Of a stretch of DNA of 64,000 bases, positions 16,901 to 24,846 are shown piece by piece. The position numbers and the translations under genes were made by a program. The notes under the pieces were generated by a model. The model searched no databases, was not told where the DNA came from, and saw only the letters and a program-made list of their open reading frames with translations. This DNA comes from Acidobacteriota bacterium. GTDB taxonomy: Bacteria; Acidobacteriota; Vicinamibacteria; Vicinamibacterales; JAFNAJ01. The stretch covers positions 8,426-72,425 of the forward strand of contig JAHDVP010000004.1 in the NCBI GenBank assembly GCA_023384575.1, in the 5' to 3' direction. How positions within the stretch are numbered: the stretch's first letter is position 1; the number at the start of each line of letters is the position of its first letter.

Positions 16901-16950
16901 GGGGTCAGGTCTTGAATCGTGAAGAATCCGCAGTTTCAAGACCTGACCCC
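16901..16950. repeat. REP/RAYT-type palindrome, family A
   Basis: A perfect 16-bp inverted repeat, GGGGTCAGGTCTTGAA and TTCAAGACCTGACCCC, is separated by an 18-nt loop. A second copy with one mismatch lies at 40519-40561. Palindromes of this sequence type are associated with REP-associated tyrosine transposases in many genomes, but no such transposase is in the window. Confidence 0.8.
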
Positions 16951-16957
16951 ACGGAGC

Positions 16958-17725
16958 TCACTGCATGAGCGACGAGGACAGGCGGTACTGCCCCTGAACG
17001 GAGCTGAATGCGCCCGAAACGCGGACGTGCACGGTCTGGCCGGCGCGGACGTTCACCGAGACCGATTCGCTCGCCGAGTTGCCCTGCAGATCCTGGTCGG
17101 AGCGCGCCGCCGCCTGGCCGAACTCACCATCCAGAAACGCCTCGAGCACGAGGTCGCCGCCATCGCCCACCGGGCGAGTCACGACCACGAGCGTGCCGTC
17201 GGTGGCCGGCCTGAGCGCGTACCAGTCGACGAGATCGCCTGCGGCGCCGTCCAGGGCATCCTCGACCGACTCGCCGACCTTGATCGCCCGCGCCGTGCCC
17301 GGCCGCCCGTCGGAATCGGACGGCCGCGCGAATGGCGGAAACGGCATCCAACTGGCCGCCAGCTGGTAGCTGCTCGTCGCGCTGCCCATCTGGGTGACGA
17401 CGCGGACGCGATACTCGCCGGCCTCGCCGAGCGTGACGGTCACCATCTCCGTGCCGGTGTTTCCTCCGAGGTCGCGATCGCTGCGGCCGTCCGGCACCGG
17501 CTGGCCATCGGCGTCGAGCACGACCAGCACCAGATCGCCCTCCCCCTGCACTGCGACGGTCAGCACCCCCGCGCTCTCGGCCTTCACGCGGTACTCCGAC
17601 GGCTTGTCGCTCGTCGTCTTGCCGGCTTGCAGCTTGCCGAGCGGCAGGGCCGTTTGGGCTGCGACGCCCGACGCGAGGCCGAAGAGGAAACAGGTTGCAG
17701 CGGTGAGCAGGCGTCCGGCAGCCAT
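16958..17725 (-). CDS. secreted protein with two PPC-like beta domains
   Basis: This is a 255-residue exported protein (signal LLTAATCFLFGLASGVAAQ). The mature part has two similar beta-sandwich units of the bacterial pre-peptidase C-terminal (PPC) kind. Each ends with a Y-x-L strand (SATSSYQLAASW; SVQGQYRLSSSL) and carries a D-x-D turn (SDRDLGGNTGTEMVTVTL; SDQDLQGNSASESVSVNV). The two repeats are clearly related, which suggests internal duplication. No protease domain is attached. ATG 17725 has GGAGGG nine bases upstream. A TATAGT box on this strand at 17789-17794 could be its -10. Confidence 0.7.
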   Translation of the reverse strand: MAAGRLLTAATCFLFGLASGVAAQTALPLGKLQAGKTTSDKPSEYRVKAESAGVLTVAVQGEGDLVLVVLDADGQPVPDGRSDRDLGGNTGTEMVTVTLGEAGEYRVRVVTQMGSATSSYQLAASWMPFPPFARPSDSDGRPGTARAIKVGESVEDALDGAAGDLVDWYALRPATDGTLVVVTRPVGDGGDLVLEAFLDGEFGQAAARSDQDLQGNSASESVSVNVRAGQTVHVRVSGAFSSVQGQYRLSSSLMQ

Positions 17726-17903
17726 CACGAAACCCTCCATCCTGGCCCTTGTCGCCGTCATCGGCAACGTCTGGGGGCCGGCACGCTACTATAGCAGGCC
17801 GTCTTTCCGGTGGCACGCAACTCGCGCTTGCCTTCCCGAGGAAGACGATGGCATCGTCGTCGTCGCGGAGAGGCCAATGCGCGAGAGTAAGGAGTCAGTC
17901 GAG

Positions 17904-18452
17904 ATGCCTGCACGACGGCTGACGACGGACGAGTATTTCCGTACGCCGGAGTCGGTCTTGCCGCAAGAGCTGATCTACGGCGTCCTGAGGGCCGCGGATG
18001 CCCCCACCCCTCAGCATCAGTCGATCCTGCTCGACCTGACCGTGGCCCTTCATGCCCACGTGAAGGCGCGCGGGCTCGGCCGGGTCTGGGTGGCCCCGGT
18101 CGACGTCGTGCTCGACGCGGCACGAGCGCTCGTCGTGCAGCCCGACCTCGTGTACTTGTCGGAGACACGCCTGCTCGAGGTCAGCGATCGGATTCACGTG
18201 TCGCCCGACATGGTCCTCGAGGTGCTCTCGCCGAACCCGCGCATCGGGCACCTCGATGAGCGGCTGCGGTGGTTCGCCCAGTACGGTGTCCGCGAGTGCT
18301 GGCTCGTGCACCAGGTCGAGCGTCGGCTCGAAATCGTGGCGTTCGAACGGCGCCAGGTTTCGAGCCGCACGGTGTTCCTCGGGACCTCACCCCTTCGGTC
18401 GGCGGTGCTCCCTCAGTTCGTGGGCCCGCTCGACGCGCTCGTCGAGTGGTAG
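17904..18452 (+). CDS. Uma2-family (PD-(D/E)XK-like) protein
   Basis: This is a 182-residue protein with the Uma2/DUF820 pattern: MPARRLTTDEYFRTPE at the start and ELIYGVLRAAD (the conserved E of the motif). VVQPDLVYLSETRL contains the Q-P-D catalytic aspartate. VSPDMVLEVLSPNPR supplies the E and follows the usual E-x-L-S-P form. These are restriction-endonuclease-fold proteins, often expanded in Cyanobacteria and Acidobacteria, with an uncertain role. ATG 17904 has AAGGAG about nine bases upstream, so I prefer it to 17877. No partner gene is adjacent. Confidence 0.85.
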   Translation: MPARRLTTDEYFRTPESVLPQELIYGVLRAADAPTPQHQSILLDLTVALHAHVKARGLGRVWVAPVDVVLDAARALVVQPDLVYLSETRLLEVSDRIHVSPDMVLEVLSPNPRIGHLDERLRWFAQYGVRECWLVHQVERRLEIVAFERRQVSSRTVFLGTSPLRSAVLPQFVGPLDALVEW

Positions 18453-18470
18453 GGCGGAGGGCGCCGCCGA

Positions 18471-19481
18471 TCACCGCGCCGTGTCGAGCACGAGACGATA
18501 GCGCGCACGATTGGCCCGCAGCAGGTCGATCGCCTCGTTCACCTGGCTCAGCCCGAACGCCTGCGTGATCGGGCGCACCCCGTGTCGGGCCGCGAAGGCC
18601 AGCATCTCGGCGATCGTCTGCGCGCTGCCCGTCGCGCTGCCGGTCACCATGCGCTGCCCGACAATGAGCGCGAAGGCGGGAATCTGCAGCGGCTCGAGCA
18701 CGCCGCCCACGACCACGAGGCGGCCCCGAGGGCGGAGCATGTTCACGTACGCCGGCCAGTCGAGCGTGACGTTCACCGTCACGATGAGCACGTCGAGCGA
18801 CCGTGCCATCCCCTGCAACGCCGTCGTGTCGTGCGTGCCGACGAACGCGTGTGCCCCGAGGCGCCGGGCCTCGCCCTCCTTGTCCGCCGAGTGACTGAAC
18901 GCCGTGACGTCGCAGCCCCAGGCCCGGGCGAACTGAATGGCCATGTGGCCGAGGCCGCCGATGCCGACGACGCCCACCCGCTCGCTCGGCCGCACGTGGA
19001 ACTGCTTCAGTGGGTTGTACACGGTCACGCCGCCGCAGAGCAGCGGTCCGGCCACGGCTGGATCGAGCCCTTCGGGCAACGGGATGGCGAAGCGTTCCGA
19101 CACGCGCAACCGGTCGGCAAAGCCGCCGTGGCGGCCGACGATGACCCCTTCGGCTCTCGCGCACATGTTGTCGTCGCCCCCGAGGCAGTCCTCACACGTA
19201 CCGCACGAGGCCGCGTTCCAACCGACGCCAACCGTCTGACCGACCGCCAGCGTCACCCCGGCGCCTCGCCCGACGACGCGGCCGACTGCCTCGTGGCCCG
19301 GGACGATGGGGTAGGTCGTCATGCCCCACTCGTTGTCGATCATGCTGACGTCGCTGTAGCAGATCCCGCAGTGCGACACGGCGATCTCGACCTCGTGGGT
19401 CCCGAGGTCGCGGGTGAACTCGTACGTGAACGGCTCGAGGGGGGCGCCGGCTTCCCTCGCCGCGTAGGCGCGAACGGTCAT
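18471..19481 (-). CDS. zinc-dependent alcohol dehydrogenase (cinnamyl-type)
   Basis: This is a 336-residue medium-chain dehydrogenase. The catalytic zinc residues are in SHCGICYSDVSM and in VPGHEAVGRV. The structural zinc loop is SCGTCEDCLGGDDNMC, and the NAD(P) fold is VGVVGIGGLGHMAIQFA. The HCGICYSD form and overall length place it near the CAD/YahK group, which reduces aldehydes with NADPH. It diverges from osmC with 153 bp between. Its stop is 19 bp from the convergent Uma2 gene. Confidence 0.88.
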   Translation of the reverse strand: MTVRAYAAREAGAPLEPFTYEFTRDLGTHEVEIAVSHCGICYSDVSMIDNEWGMTTYPIVPGHEAVGRVVGRGAGVTLAVGQTVGVGWNAASCGTCEDCLGGDDNMCARAEGVIVGRHGGFADRLRVSERFAIPLPEGLDPAVAGPLLCGGVTVYNPLKQFHVRPSERVGVVGIGGLGHMAIQFARAWGCDVTAFSHSADKEGEARRLGAHAFVGTHDTTALQGMARSLDVLIVTVNVTLDWPAYVNMLRPRGRLVVVGGVLEPLQIPAFALIVGQRMVTGSATGSAQTIAEMLAFAARHGVRPITQAFGLSQVNEAIDLLRANRARYRLVLDTAR

Positions 19482-19634
19482 GATGGGCCTCCAACGGCCG
19501 ACGCCGTGATGACGTCGGATGAGTCCCACAGTACAACGAGACGCGCCAGGGTGGGATATGCTGGGGGTTCGCGCGTGCTGGTTTCTGGTCATCTGTGGCG
19601 CGCGGACGACATGCATCAGCACCAGGAGGACACC

Positions 19635-20060
19635 ATGGCAGTGAGAAAGGCCGAGGCCGAGTGGAAGGGATCGCTGAAAGAGGGCGCCGGGCGGGTGAAG
19701 CTCGAGAGCGGCGCGTTCGAAGGGCCGTACGACTTCGTGTCGCGCTTCGAGACAGGGCCGAGCACGAATCCGGAGGAACTCATTGGCGCCGCGCACGCCG
19801 GCTGCTTCTCGATGGCGCTGTCGGCCGAACTCGGCCGGGCAGGCTTCACGCCGACGCGGATCCAGACGACCGCGAAGGTCCACATCGAGAAGGGCGACGC
19901 CGGCTTCGGCATTCCCAGGATCGAGCTCGAGACCGAGGCCGAGATTCCGGGCATCGACGAGGCGAAGTTCCTCGAGATCGCCAACGGGGCCAAGACCGGC
20001 TGTCCGGTCTCGAAGGCGCTCGCGGCGGTCGAGATCACGCTTTCCGCCAGGCTGGTCTAG
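19635..20060 (+). CDS. OsmC/Ohr-family peroxiredoxin
   Basis: This is a 141-residue OsmC-like protein. The two redox cysteines are in GAAHAGCFSMALS and AKTGCPVSKAL, in the usual relative positions, and the beta-rich N-terminus carries the conserved GPSTNPEELIGAAHA phrase. The family reduces organic hydroperoxides using cysteine thiols. The ATG has AGGAGGA seven bases upstream. The stop codon directly abuts the GTG of the helicase gene, so the two form one transcription unit. A TATGCT box near 19556 is a candidate promoter. Confidence 0.9.
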   Translation: MAVRKAEAEWKGSLKEGAGRVKLESGAFEGPYDFVSRFETGPSTNPEELIGAAHAGCFSMALSAELGRAGFTPTRIQTTAKVHIEKGDAGFGIPRIELETEAEIPGIDEAKFLEIANGAKTGCPVSKALAAVEITLSARLV

Positions 20061-21455
20061 GTGCCCTTCACCGGCCTGCAGCTGCACGCGAGCTTGTTGA
20101 AGGGCCTGAAGGAGCTCGGCTTCGTCAGGCCGACGCCGATTCAGGCCGACGCGATTCCCCCGGCCATCGCCGGTCGCGACGTGCTCGCCTGCGCGGCCAC
20201 GGGCAGCGGGAAGACGGCCGCCTTCCTGCTGCCCATCCTCCATCACCTCATCGACCGGCCCCGCGGGACGACCCGGGCGCTCGTGCTCACGCCGACGCGC
20301 GAACTGGCCGCGCAGATTGCCGACGACCTGAACGACCTCGCTGTGCACACGCCGGTGACGGGGGCGCCGGTGTTCGGCGGCGTGGGCATGGGCCCCCAGG
20401 AGCGAGCGTTTCGCAGCGGTGTCGACGTCATCGTCGCCACGCCCGGCCGGCTCGTCGACCACTTCCGGTCGTCGTACGCGCGGCTGGCCGGGCTCGAGTA
20501 CCTCGTGCTCGACGAGGCGGACCGGATGCTCGACATGGGCTTCCTTCCAGAAATCCGTCGAATCCTCAGGCACCTGCCGCCGCGCAAGCAGACGTTCTTC
20601 TTCAGTGCGACGATGCCGGCGCCCATCGCGGTGCTGGCCAACGAGATGCTGCGCGCGCCGGTGACGATCAACCTCGAGCGGCGAGCGACGCCAGCCATCG
20701 GCATCACGCAGGCCGTCTATCCGGTGGCGCAGGAACTGAAGGCGGCGCTGCTCGTGACGCTGCTCGAGCGTGGCGAGATCCAGGACGCGCTCGTCTTCAC
20801 ACGGACCAAGCATCGGGCCGATCGGGTGGCGAAGTTCCTCGTGAGGGCCGGCGTCGAGGCCGAGCGCATCCACGGCAACCGCTCGCAGGCGCAGCGCACG
20901 GCCGCTCTCGCGGGCTTCAAGACCGGGCACCACCGGGTGCTCGTTGCCACCGACATCGCCGCGCGTGGCATCGACGTCGAGGAGTTGGGGCACGTCGTGA
21001 ACTTCGACGTGCCCGTGGTGCCCGAGGACTACATCCACCGGGTGGGTCGCACCGGGCGGGCCGAGGCGACCGGCGACGCGTTCACGTTCGTCGCGCCTGC
21101 GGAAGAAGAGGATCTGCGGCGGATCGAGCGGGCGATTGGCAAACGCCTGCCGAGGGTGACGGTGCCCGACTTCGACTACAGCGCCCGGCCCGACGTGCGG
21201 CTCGAGGTGCCGCAGGCCGAACGGATCGCGGCCATTCGCGCACGGAAGGCCGAGGAGCGGGCGCGGGCCCGTGCCAACGCCGAGCGTCGCGCGGCGCGTG
21301 GTGCCACGCTCTCGTCCCGCCCGCCCTCGTCCCGCTCCACGTCGTCGCCGGCAGCGCCGACGAGCCGGCGGTCAGGTGCGCGTGGTCCGGCCGGCCCGTC
21401 GGGCAGCGGACGCGGGCGGTCGCGCCAGGGTCCACCGCAACGCCGTCCGCGGTAG
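20061..21455 (+). CDS. DEAD-box RNA helicase, RhlE-like
   Basis: This is a 464-residue ATP-dependent RNA helicase. The Q-motif region is FVRPTPIQADAIPPA. Motif I is ATGSGKT, Ia is PTRELA, Ib is TPGRL, II is DEAD, III is SAT, and VI is HRVGRTGR. The C-terminus is a basic Arg/Ser/Gly/Pro-rich tail from about residue 390, typical of RhlE-like enzymes that act on ribosome assembly or cold-stressed RNA. It starts with GTG directly after the osmC stop. It is convergent with an RRM RNA-binding gene, with a hairpin terminator between. Confidence 0.9.
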   Translation: MPFTGLQLHASLLKGLKELGFVRPTPIQADAIPPAIAGRDVLACAATGSGKTAAFLLPILHHLIDRPRGTTRALVLTPTRELAAQIADDLNDLAVHTPVTGAPVFGGVGMGPQERAFRSGVDVIVATPGRLVDHFRSSYARLAGLEYLVLDEADRMLDMGFLPEIRRILRHLPPRKQTFFFSATMPAPIAVLANEMLRAPVTINLERRATPAIGITQAVYPVAQELKAALLVTLLERGEIQDALVFTRTKHRADRVAKFLVRAGVEAERIHGNRSQAQRTAALAGFKTGHHRVLVATDIAARGIDVEELGHVVNFDVPVVPEDYIHRVGRTGRAEATGDAFTFVAPAEEEDLRRIERAIGKRLPRVTVPDFDYSARPDVRLEVPQAERIAAIRARKAEERARARANAERRAARGATLSSRPPSSRSTSSPAAPTSRRSGARGPAGPSGSGRGRSRQGPPQRRPR

Positions 21456-21479
21456 CGACGCCCCCCGGTCACCGTACAC

Positions 21480-21521
21480 GACAAGGGGGGCGCCCGCGAT
21501 GCTCGCGAGCGCCCCCTTGTC
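21480..21521. terminator. bidirectional hairpin terminator
   Basis: GACAAGGGGGGCGC pairs with GCGCCCCCTTGTC (one bulged G), with an inner stem (GCGA and TCGC) in the loop. It sits between the convergent helicase and RRM genes. Confidence 0.7.
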
Positions 21522-21541
21522 GGACCTTGCGGCGGGTGAGC

Positions 21542-21856
21542 CTACCAGCGCGGCTCGCGCCGGCTCCGACCGCCGCCGCCGCCGCCGTTGAACCCACCCG
21601 ACCGCTCCGGGCGCGGGCGAGCTTCGTTCACCGTGAGGTTGCGGCCGCCGAACGGCCGCTCGTGGTGGTCCTCGATGGCCTTCTGCGCCTCGGCGTCGGT
21701 GGCCATCTCGACGAACGCGAACCCGCGCGCCCGGCCGGTGGCCATGTCGCGCATGACGTTCACGCTCTCGACCGATCCCGACTGGCTGAACAGGTCCTGG
21801 AGATCCTGCTCGGCGGTCTGGTAGGGGAGGTTTCCGACGTACAACTTTCGACCCAT
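21542..21856 (-). CDS. RRM-domain RNA-binding protein
   Basis: This is a 104-residue protein with one RRM: RNP2 is KLYVGNLPY at residue 4 and RNP1 is RGFAFVEM near residue 45. A glycine/arginine-rich tail (SGGFNGGGGGGRSRREPRW) follows. This is the cyanobacterial-type RNA-binding protein often induced by cold. The ATG at 21856 has GAGGAG seven bases upstream. The leader is unusually long (see next entry). The convergent neighbour is an RNA helicase. Confidence 0.9.
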   Translation of the reverse strand: MGRKLYVGNLPYQTAEQDLQDLFSQSGSVESVNVMRDMATGRARGFAFVEMATDAEAQKAIEDHHERPFGGRNLTVNEARPRPERSGGFNGGGGGGRSRREPRW

Positions 21857-22090
21857 GTGCTCTGCTCCTCGTCCCGCCAGCCGGCGGAACCCTGGGCGAA
21901 CGGCGGGATGCCGCTCGTCCAAACGCGACGATCCTCAAAGGACCGCAGAATGATGGCAGCTCGTGGCCATGCGAGAACGTCGCGCGAGGAGCGAGGCTGG
22001 AAGGATTCGAACCGGCTCTTGTCGCGGGAACTGCAAAAGGCAGGCTTCCACCGAATCTGCCGAGTATAGCACATCGGACGCCGGCGCAAG
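21857..22090 (-). promoter_or_regulatory. promoter and ~200-nt leader of the RRM gene
   Basis: On the minus strand, TATACT (22063-22068) is preceded by TTGCGC (22084-22089) with a 15-nt spacer. A start near 22057 would leave about 200 nt before the ATG. The leader contains a tRNA T-arm-like string, GGTTCGAATCC (near 22005-22015), but without a matching acceptor stem. Cold-shock RNA-binding genes often have long structured leaders. Confidence 0.5.
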
Positions 22091-22196
22091 CGGCATCTCA
22101 CGACCCGGGGCGAGGCGGGCTATGCTGGAGCGGGCGGGGGCCCGGCCCTGCCCGGACGGCGCCGCGCGGTGCGCCGCCCGCCCGGAGGCGCCTCGA

Positions 22197-22436
22197 ATGC
22201 TGATGCGATGGCTCGACCAGGTGTCGTGGACGCTGATTCTGGTGGCGTGCGCCACGATCGGGCTCAGCCCGTTCGCTCCGCCGCACCTCTGGGAGAAGCT
22301 GCAGATGCTCGCGGCCGGCGAGTTGTCGCGGCCGCTCGACTGGTTCGACCTCGTCCTGCACGGCGCGCCGTGGGCGTTGCTCTTCCTGAAGGCGGGTGCG
22401 ACCTTCGGTGCCAGACCGCCGAAAGCCGGCCGCTGA
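22197..22436 (+). CDS. small membrane protein of the short 'RND transporter' type
   Basis: This is a 79-residue protein with one or two hydrophobic segments (WTLILVACATIGLSPF; LHGAPWALLFLKAG). The phrase PPHLWEKLQMLAAGELSRPLD and WFDLVLHGAPW matches a widespread family of roughly 80-residue proteins usually labelled RND transporter, although it is far too short to be one. The function is unknown. The ATG has GGAGGCG about eight bases upstream. A TATGCT box lies near 22121. Confidence 0.75.
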   Translation: MLMRWLDQVSWTLILVACATIGLSPFAPPHLWEKLQMLAAGELSRPLDWFDLVLHGAPWALLFLKAGATFGARPPKAGR

Positions 22437-22538
22437 GCTCCGGACGCAGGCCAGTCCCGGCCGCCCGAACACCGGCTGCGGGTGTGTCGCACTCCTGTAT
22501 ACTGCCTGAACGAAATTCTACTCGGTGGTCAATATCGC

Positions 22539-23654
22539 ATGTCACATCTCTTCGACCCGTTCGTCGTCCGCGATCGGACGTTCGCCAACCGCATCTTCGT
22601 GTCGCCGATGTGCCAGTACTCCTGCGAGGGCGGCCTCGCCAACGACTGGCATCTCGTGCACCTGGGCAGCCGTGCGGTGGGCGGTGCCGGTCTCGTCCTG
22701 ACCGAGGCCACGGCGGTCGTGCCGGAAGGGCGCATCAGTCCGGAGGACCTCGGCTTGTGGAGCGAGGCCCACGCGGACGCCCTCGCGCGCATCGTCCGGT
22801 TCGTGCAGGCTCAGGGCACCTTCGCCGGCGTGCAGCTGGCCCACGCCGGGCGCAAGGCCAGCACGTGGAGTCCCTGGGCCGGGAAGGGTGAGGTGCCGGG
22901 CGAACAGGGTGGATGGGAGACGGTGGCGCCGAGCGGCATCGCGTTCGCCGACGACTTCCCCGAGCCGCGCGCGCTCGACGAGGCGGGCATCGCCCGCGTG
23001 GTCGGGGGGTTCCGCGACGCGGCGGCGCGGGCGCTCGACGCCGGGTTCGATGTCATCGAGATTCACGCGGCGCACGGCTACCTGCTGCACGAGTTCCTCT
23101 CGCCGCTCAGCAACCAGCGCACCGACAGGTACGGCGGCGATTTCGACAACCGCGTGCGGATCGTCACCGAGGTGACCGACGCGATCCGCGAGGTCTGGCC
23201 GGAGCGCCTGCCGCTCTTCCTGCGCCTCTCGGCCACCGACTGGGTGGAGGGCGGCTGGACGCTCGAGGAATCCATCGAGCTGGCGCGCCGCGTGAAGACG
23301 AAGGGCGTCGACCTCATCGACTGTTCGTCGGGTGGTCTCGTGGCGAACGCGCCGATCAGCGTGGGGACGGGCTACCAGGTCGGCTTCGCCGCCGAGATCC
23401 GGCGCGGGGCCAGCATCGCCACGGGCGCCGTCGGCATGATCACCTCGCCGGCACAAGCCGACACCATCGTCCGTTCGGGGCAGGCCGACGCCGTCTTTCT
23501 CGCGCGGGAGCTGCTGCGCGATCCCTACTGGCCGCTCCGGGCCGCGCGCACGCTGCGCCACGACGTGCCCTGGCCCCCGCAGTACGTGCGGGCGGCCTCG
23601 AGCACGACGCCCCTGCGTCAAGGCTCGGGCGTTCCCGCTCCCCGACAGGCGTAA
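22539..23654 (+). CDS. namA: old yellow enzyme (YqjM/NamA-type NADH:flavin oxidoreductase)
   Basis: This is a 371-residue FMN ene-reductase. VSPMCQYSCEGG has the Cys that tunes FMN in YqjM-type enzymes. The catalytic His pair region is VIEIHAAHGYLLHEF, followed by SPLSNQRTDRYGG. Phosphate-binding and C-terminal residues are in ITSPAQADTIVRSGQADAV. It reduces activated C=C bonds using NAD(P)H; the physiological substrate is unknown. The ATG at 22539 follows a TATACT box (22500-22505) at a distance that fits a short leader. Confidence 0.85.
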   Translation: MSHLFDPFVVRDRTFANRIFVSPMCQYSCEGGLANDWHLVHLGSRAVGGAGLVLTEATAVVPEGRISPEDLGLWSEAHADALARIVRFVQAQGTFAGVQLAHAGRKASTWSPWAGKGEVPGEQGGWETVAPSGIAFADDFPEPRALDEAGIARVVGGFRDAAARALDAGFDVIEIHAAHGYLLHEFLSPLSNQRTDRYGGDFDNRVRIVTEVTDAIREVWPERLPLFLRLSATDWVEGGWTLEESIELARRVKTKGVDLIDCSSGGLVANAPISVGTGYQVGFAAEIRRGASIATGAVGMITSPAQADTIVRSGQADAVFLARELLRDPYWPLRAARTLRHDVPWPPQYVRAASSTTPLRQGSGVPAPRQA

Positions 23655-23717
23655 CTGCCGACCCACGCCCGAGGGGCTTCGGTTCTCGTCGGTGGCGCCC
23701 CGGTCCTCGTCCGTAGC

Positions 23718-23739
23718 GCGAGGGGCTTCAGCCCCTCGC
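23718..23739. repeat. GCTTCAGCCCC palindrome overlapping hypB stop
   Basis: A perfect 10-bp inverted repeat, GCGAGGGGCT-TC-AGCCCCTCGC, supplies the stop codon of hypB (23728-23730) and its last residues. Related palindromes occur at 41194-41216 and in the 46542-46662 cluster. Confidence 0.8.
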
Positions 23740-24405
23740 GGGATACCGCGACGCGCGTTGCTCTTCGAGCAACTCGATCCACGCGTCGAGGCCGGCTCCG
23801 GTCTTGGCCGAGGTCTCGATGATGGTGATGTCGGGACGCACGGCGCGAATGTTCGCGTGCGCGGCCCCACGGTCGAACTCGCAGGCGTCGGCGAGGTCGA
23901 TCTTCGTCACGATGGCCATGTCGGCCGAGTTGAACATCCCGGGATACTTCAGGGGCTTGTCCTCGCCCTCGGTGACCGAGAGCAGCACGACGCGCGCGGC
24001 CTCGCCGAGGTCGTAGCTCGACGGGCACACGAGGTTGCCGACGTTCTCGATGAACAGGAAGTCGAGGGCGGCGAGATTCCAGCCCTCGAGGTGCGCGCCG
24101 ATCATCTCGGCCTCGAGATGACAGCGCCCGTGCGTGTTGATCTGCCGTGCGGGCGCCCCGCACCGCGCCAGGCGCCGGGCGTCGTTCTCGGTCTCGAGGT
24201 CGCCGACGAGCGCGGCGACGCGGCGGCCGCGGCGGACGAACTCCGACAGCGTCCGTTCGAGGAACGCCGTCTTGCCACTGCCCGGGCTCGAGACGAGGTT
24301 CAGCGTCAACACGCCGGCGTCTTCGAACCGGCGCCGCAAACCAGCGGCAATCTCGTCGTTCTTGTTGAGAATGCCCTTCCGGACTTCGAGAATTCGCGTG
24401 GTCAT
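23728..24405 (-). CDS. hypB: hydrogenase nickel incorporation GTPase HypB
   Basis: This is a 225-residue GTPase for nickel insertion into NiFe hydrogenase. The P-loop is SSPGSGKT, a second G motif region is VGDLETENDA, and the base-recognition motif is VTKIDLAD. The internal metal site is in ARCGAPARQINTHGRCHLEA, with the conserved Cys and His. The N-terminal CxxCGC nickel site and His-rich stretch of some HypB proteins are absent. The last residues (YPARG) and the stop lie inside a REP palindrome. It overlaps hypA by 4 bp (ATGA). No hydrogenase genes are in the window. Confidence 0.92.
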   Translation of the reverse strand: MTTRILEVRKGILNKNDEIAAGLRRRFEDAGVLTLNLVSSPGSGKTAFLERTLSEFVRRGRRVAALVGDLETENDARRLARCGAPARQINTHGRCHLEAEMIGAHLEGWNLAALDFLFIENVGNLVCPSSYDLGEAARVVLLSVTEGEDKPLKYPGMFNSADMAIVTKIDLADACEFDRGAAHANIRAVRPDITIIETSAKTGAGLDAWIELLEEQRASRYPARG

Positions 24406-24776
24406 GATGACGTGCCGGCCTCCGGCGCATCGACGTCGACTTCCATCGATTCGATGCGCAGCTCGCGTCCACCCCGCATGACCGGGCTTGGGGTGCCGCA
24501 CTCCGGACAGGTCATCGACTGCACGCCGGGCAGGGTGACGTCGCGCGCGCACGTCGCACAGTACACGACGACGGGCTCCTCGACGATGTCGAGGGTCGAC
24601 CCTTCGAGCAGCGTGCCGGCCACCACCGCATCGTAGCAGAAGCTCAGGGCGCCCGGCTCGACGCCGGACAGCGCCCCCACCAGCACGCGAACGCTCAGGA
24701 CGCGCGTGGCGCCGGCCGCGCGCGCGGTCTCGGCGGCCGTCTCGACCAGGGCCGTGGCAATCGAGAGTTCGTGCAT
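24402..24776 (-). CDS. hypA: hydrogenase maturation nickel chaperone HypA
   Basis: This is a 124-residue protein starting MHELSIA, where the N-terminal Met and His2 bind nickel. The zinc site is formed by VYCATCARD and MTCPECGTP (two C-x2-C pairs). It delivers nickel together with HypB, which is translated from the overlapping downstream ATG. A GTG three bases upstream is in frame, but the MHELS start is diagnostic. Confidence 0.93.
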   Translation of the reverse strand: MHELSIATALVETAAETARAAGATRVLSVRVLVGALSGVEPGALSFCYDAVVAGTLLEGSTLDIVEEPVVVYCATCARDVTLPGVQSMTCPECGTPSPVMRGGRELRIESMEVDVDAPEAGTSS

Positions 24777-24786
24777 CACGAAGACA

Positions 24787-24843
24787 GGCTGCAGGCTGCA
24801 GGCTACAGGCTACGGGCCAAACCAACCACCAACCACCAACCAC
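24787..24843. repeat. two adjacent heptamer tandem repeats
   Basis: 24787-24814 holds GGCTGCA twice, then GGCTACA and GGCTACG. From 24821 a second heptamer, ACCAACC, is repeated three times. Both fill the short gap between the hypA start and the end of the DUF4139 gene. The first array is the same type as at window position 1. Confidence 0.7.
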
Positions 24844-24846
24844 TCG

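Noticed and set aside
18471-21038. 855-codon minus-strand reading
   Set aside because: Only 18471-19481 has protein family character (alcohol dehydrogenase). The upstream extension is antisense to osmC and the helicase and follows no family.
21990-22075. tRNA gene on the minus strand
   Set aside because: A T-loop-like GGTTCGAATCC is present, but the T-stem has mismatches and no acceptor stem or anticodon arm can be drawn.
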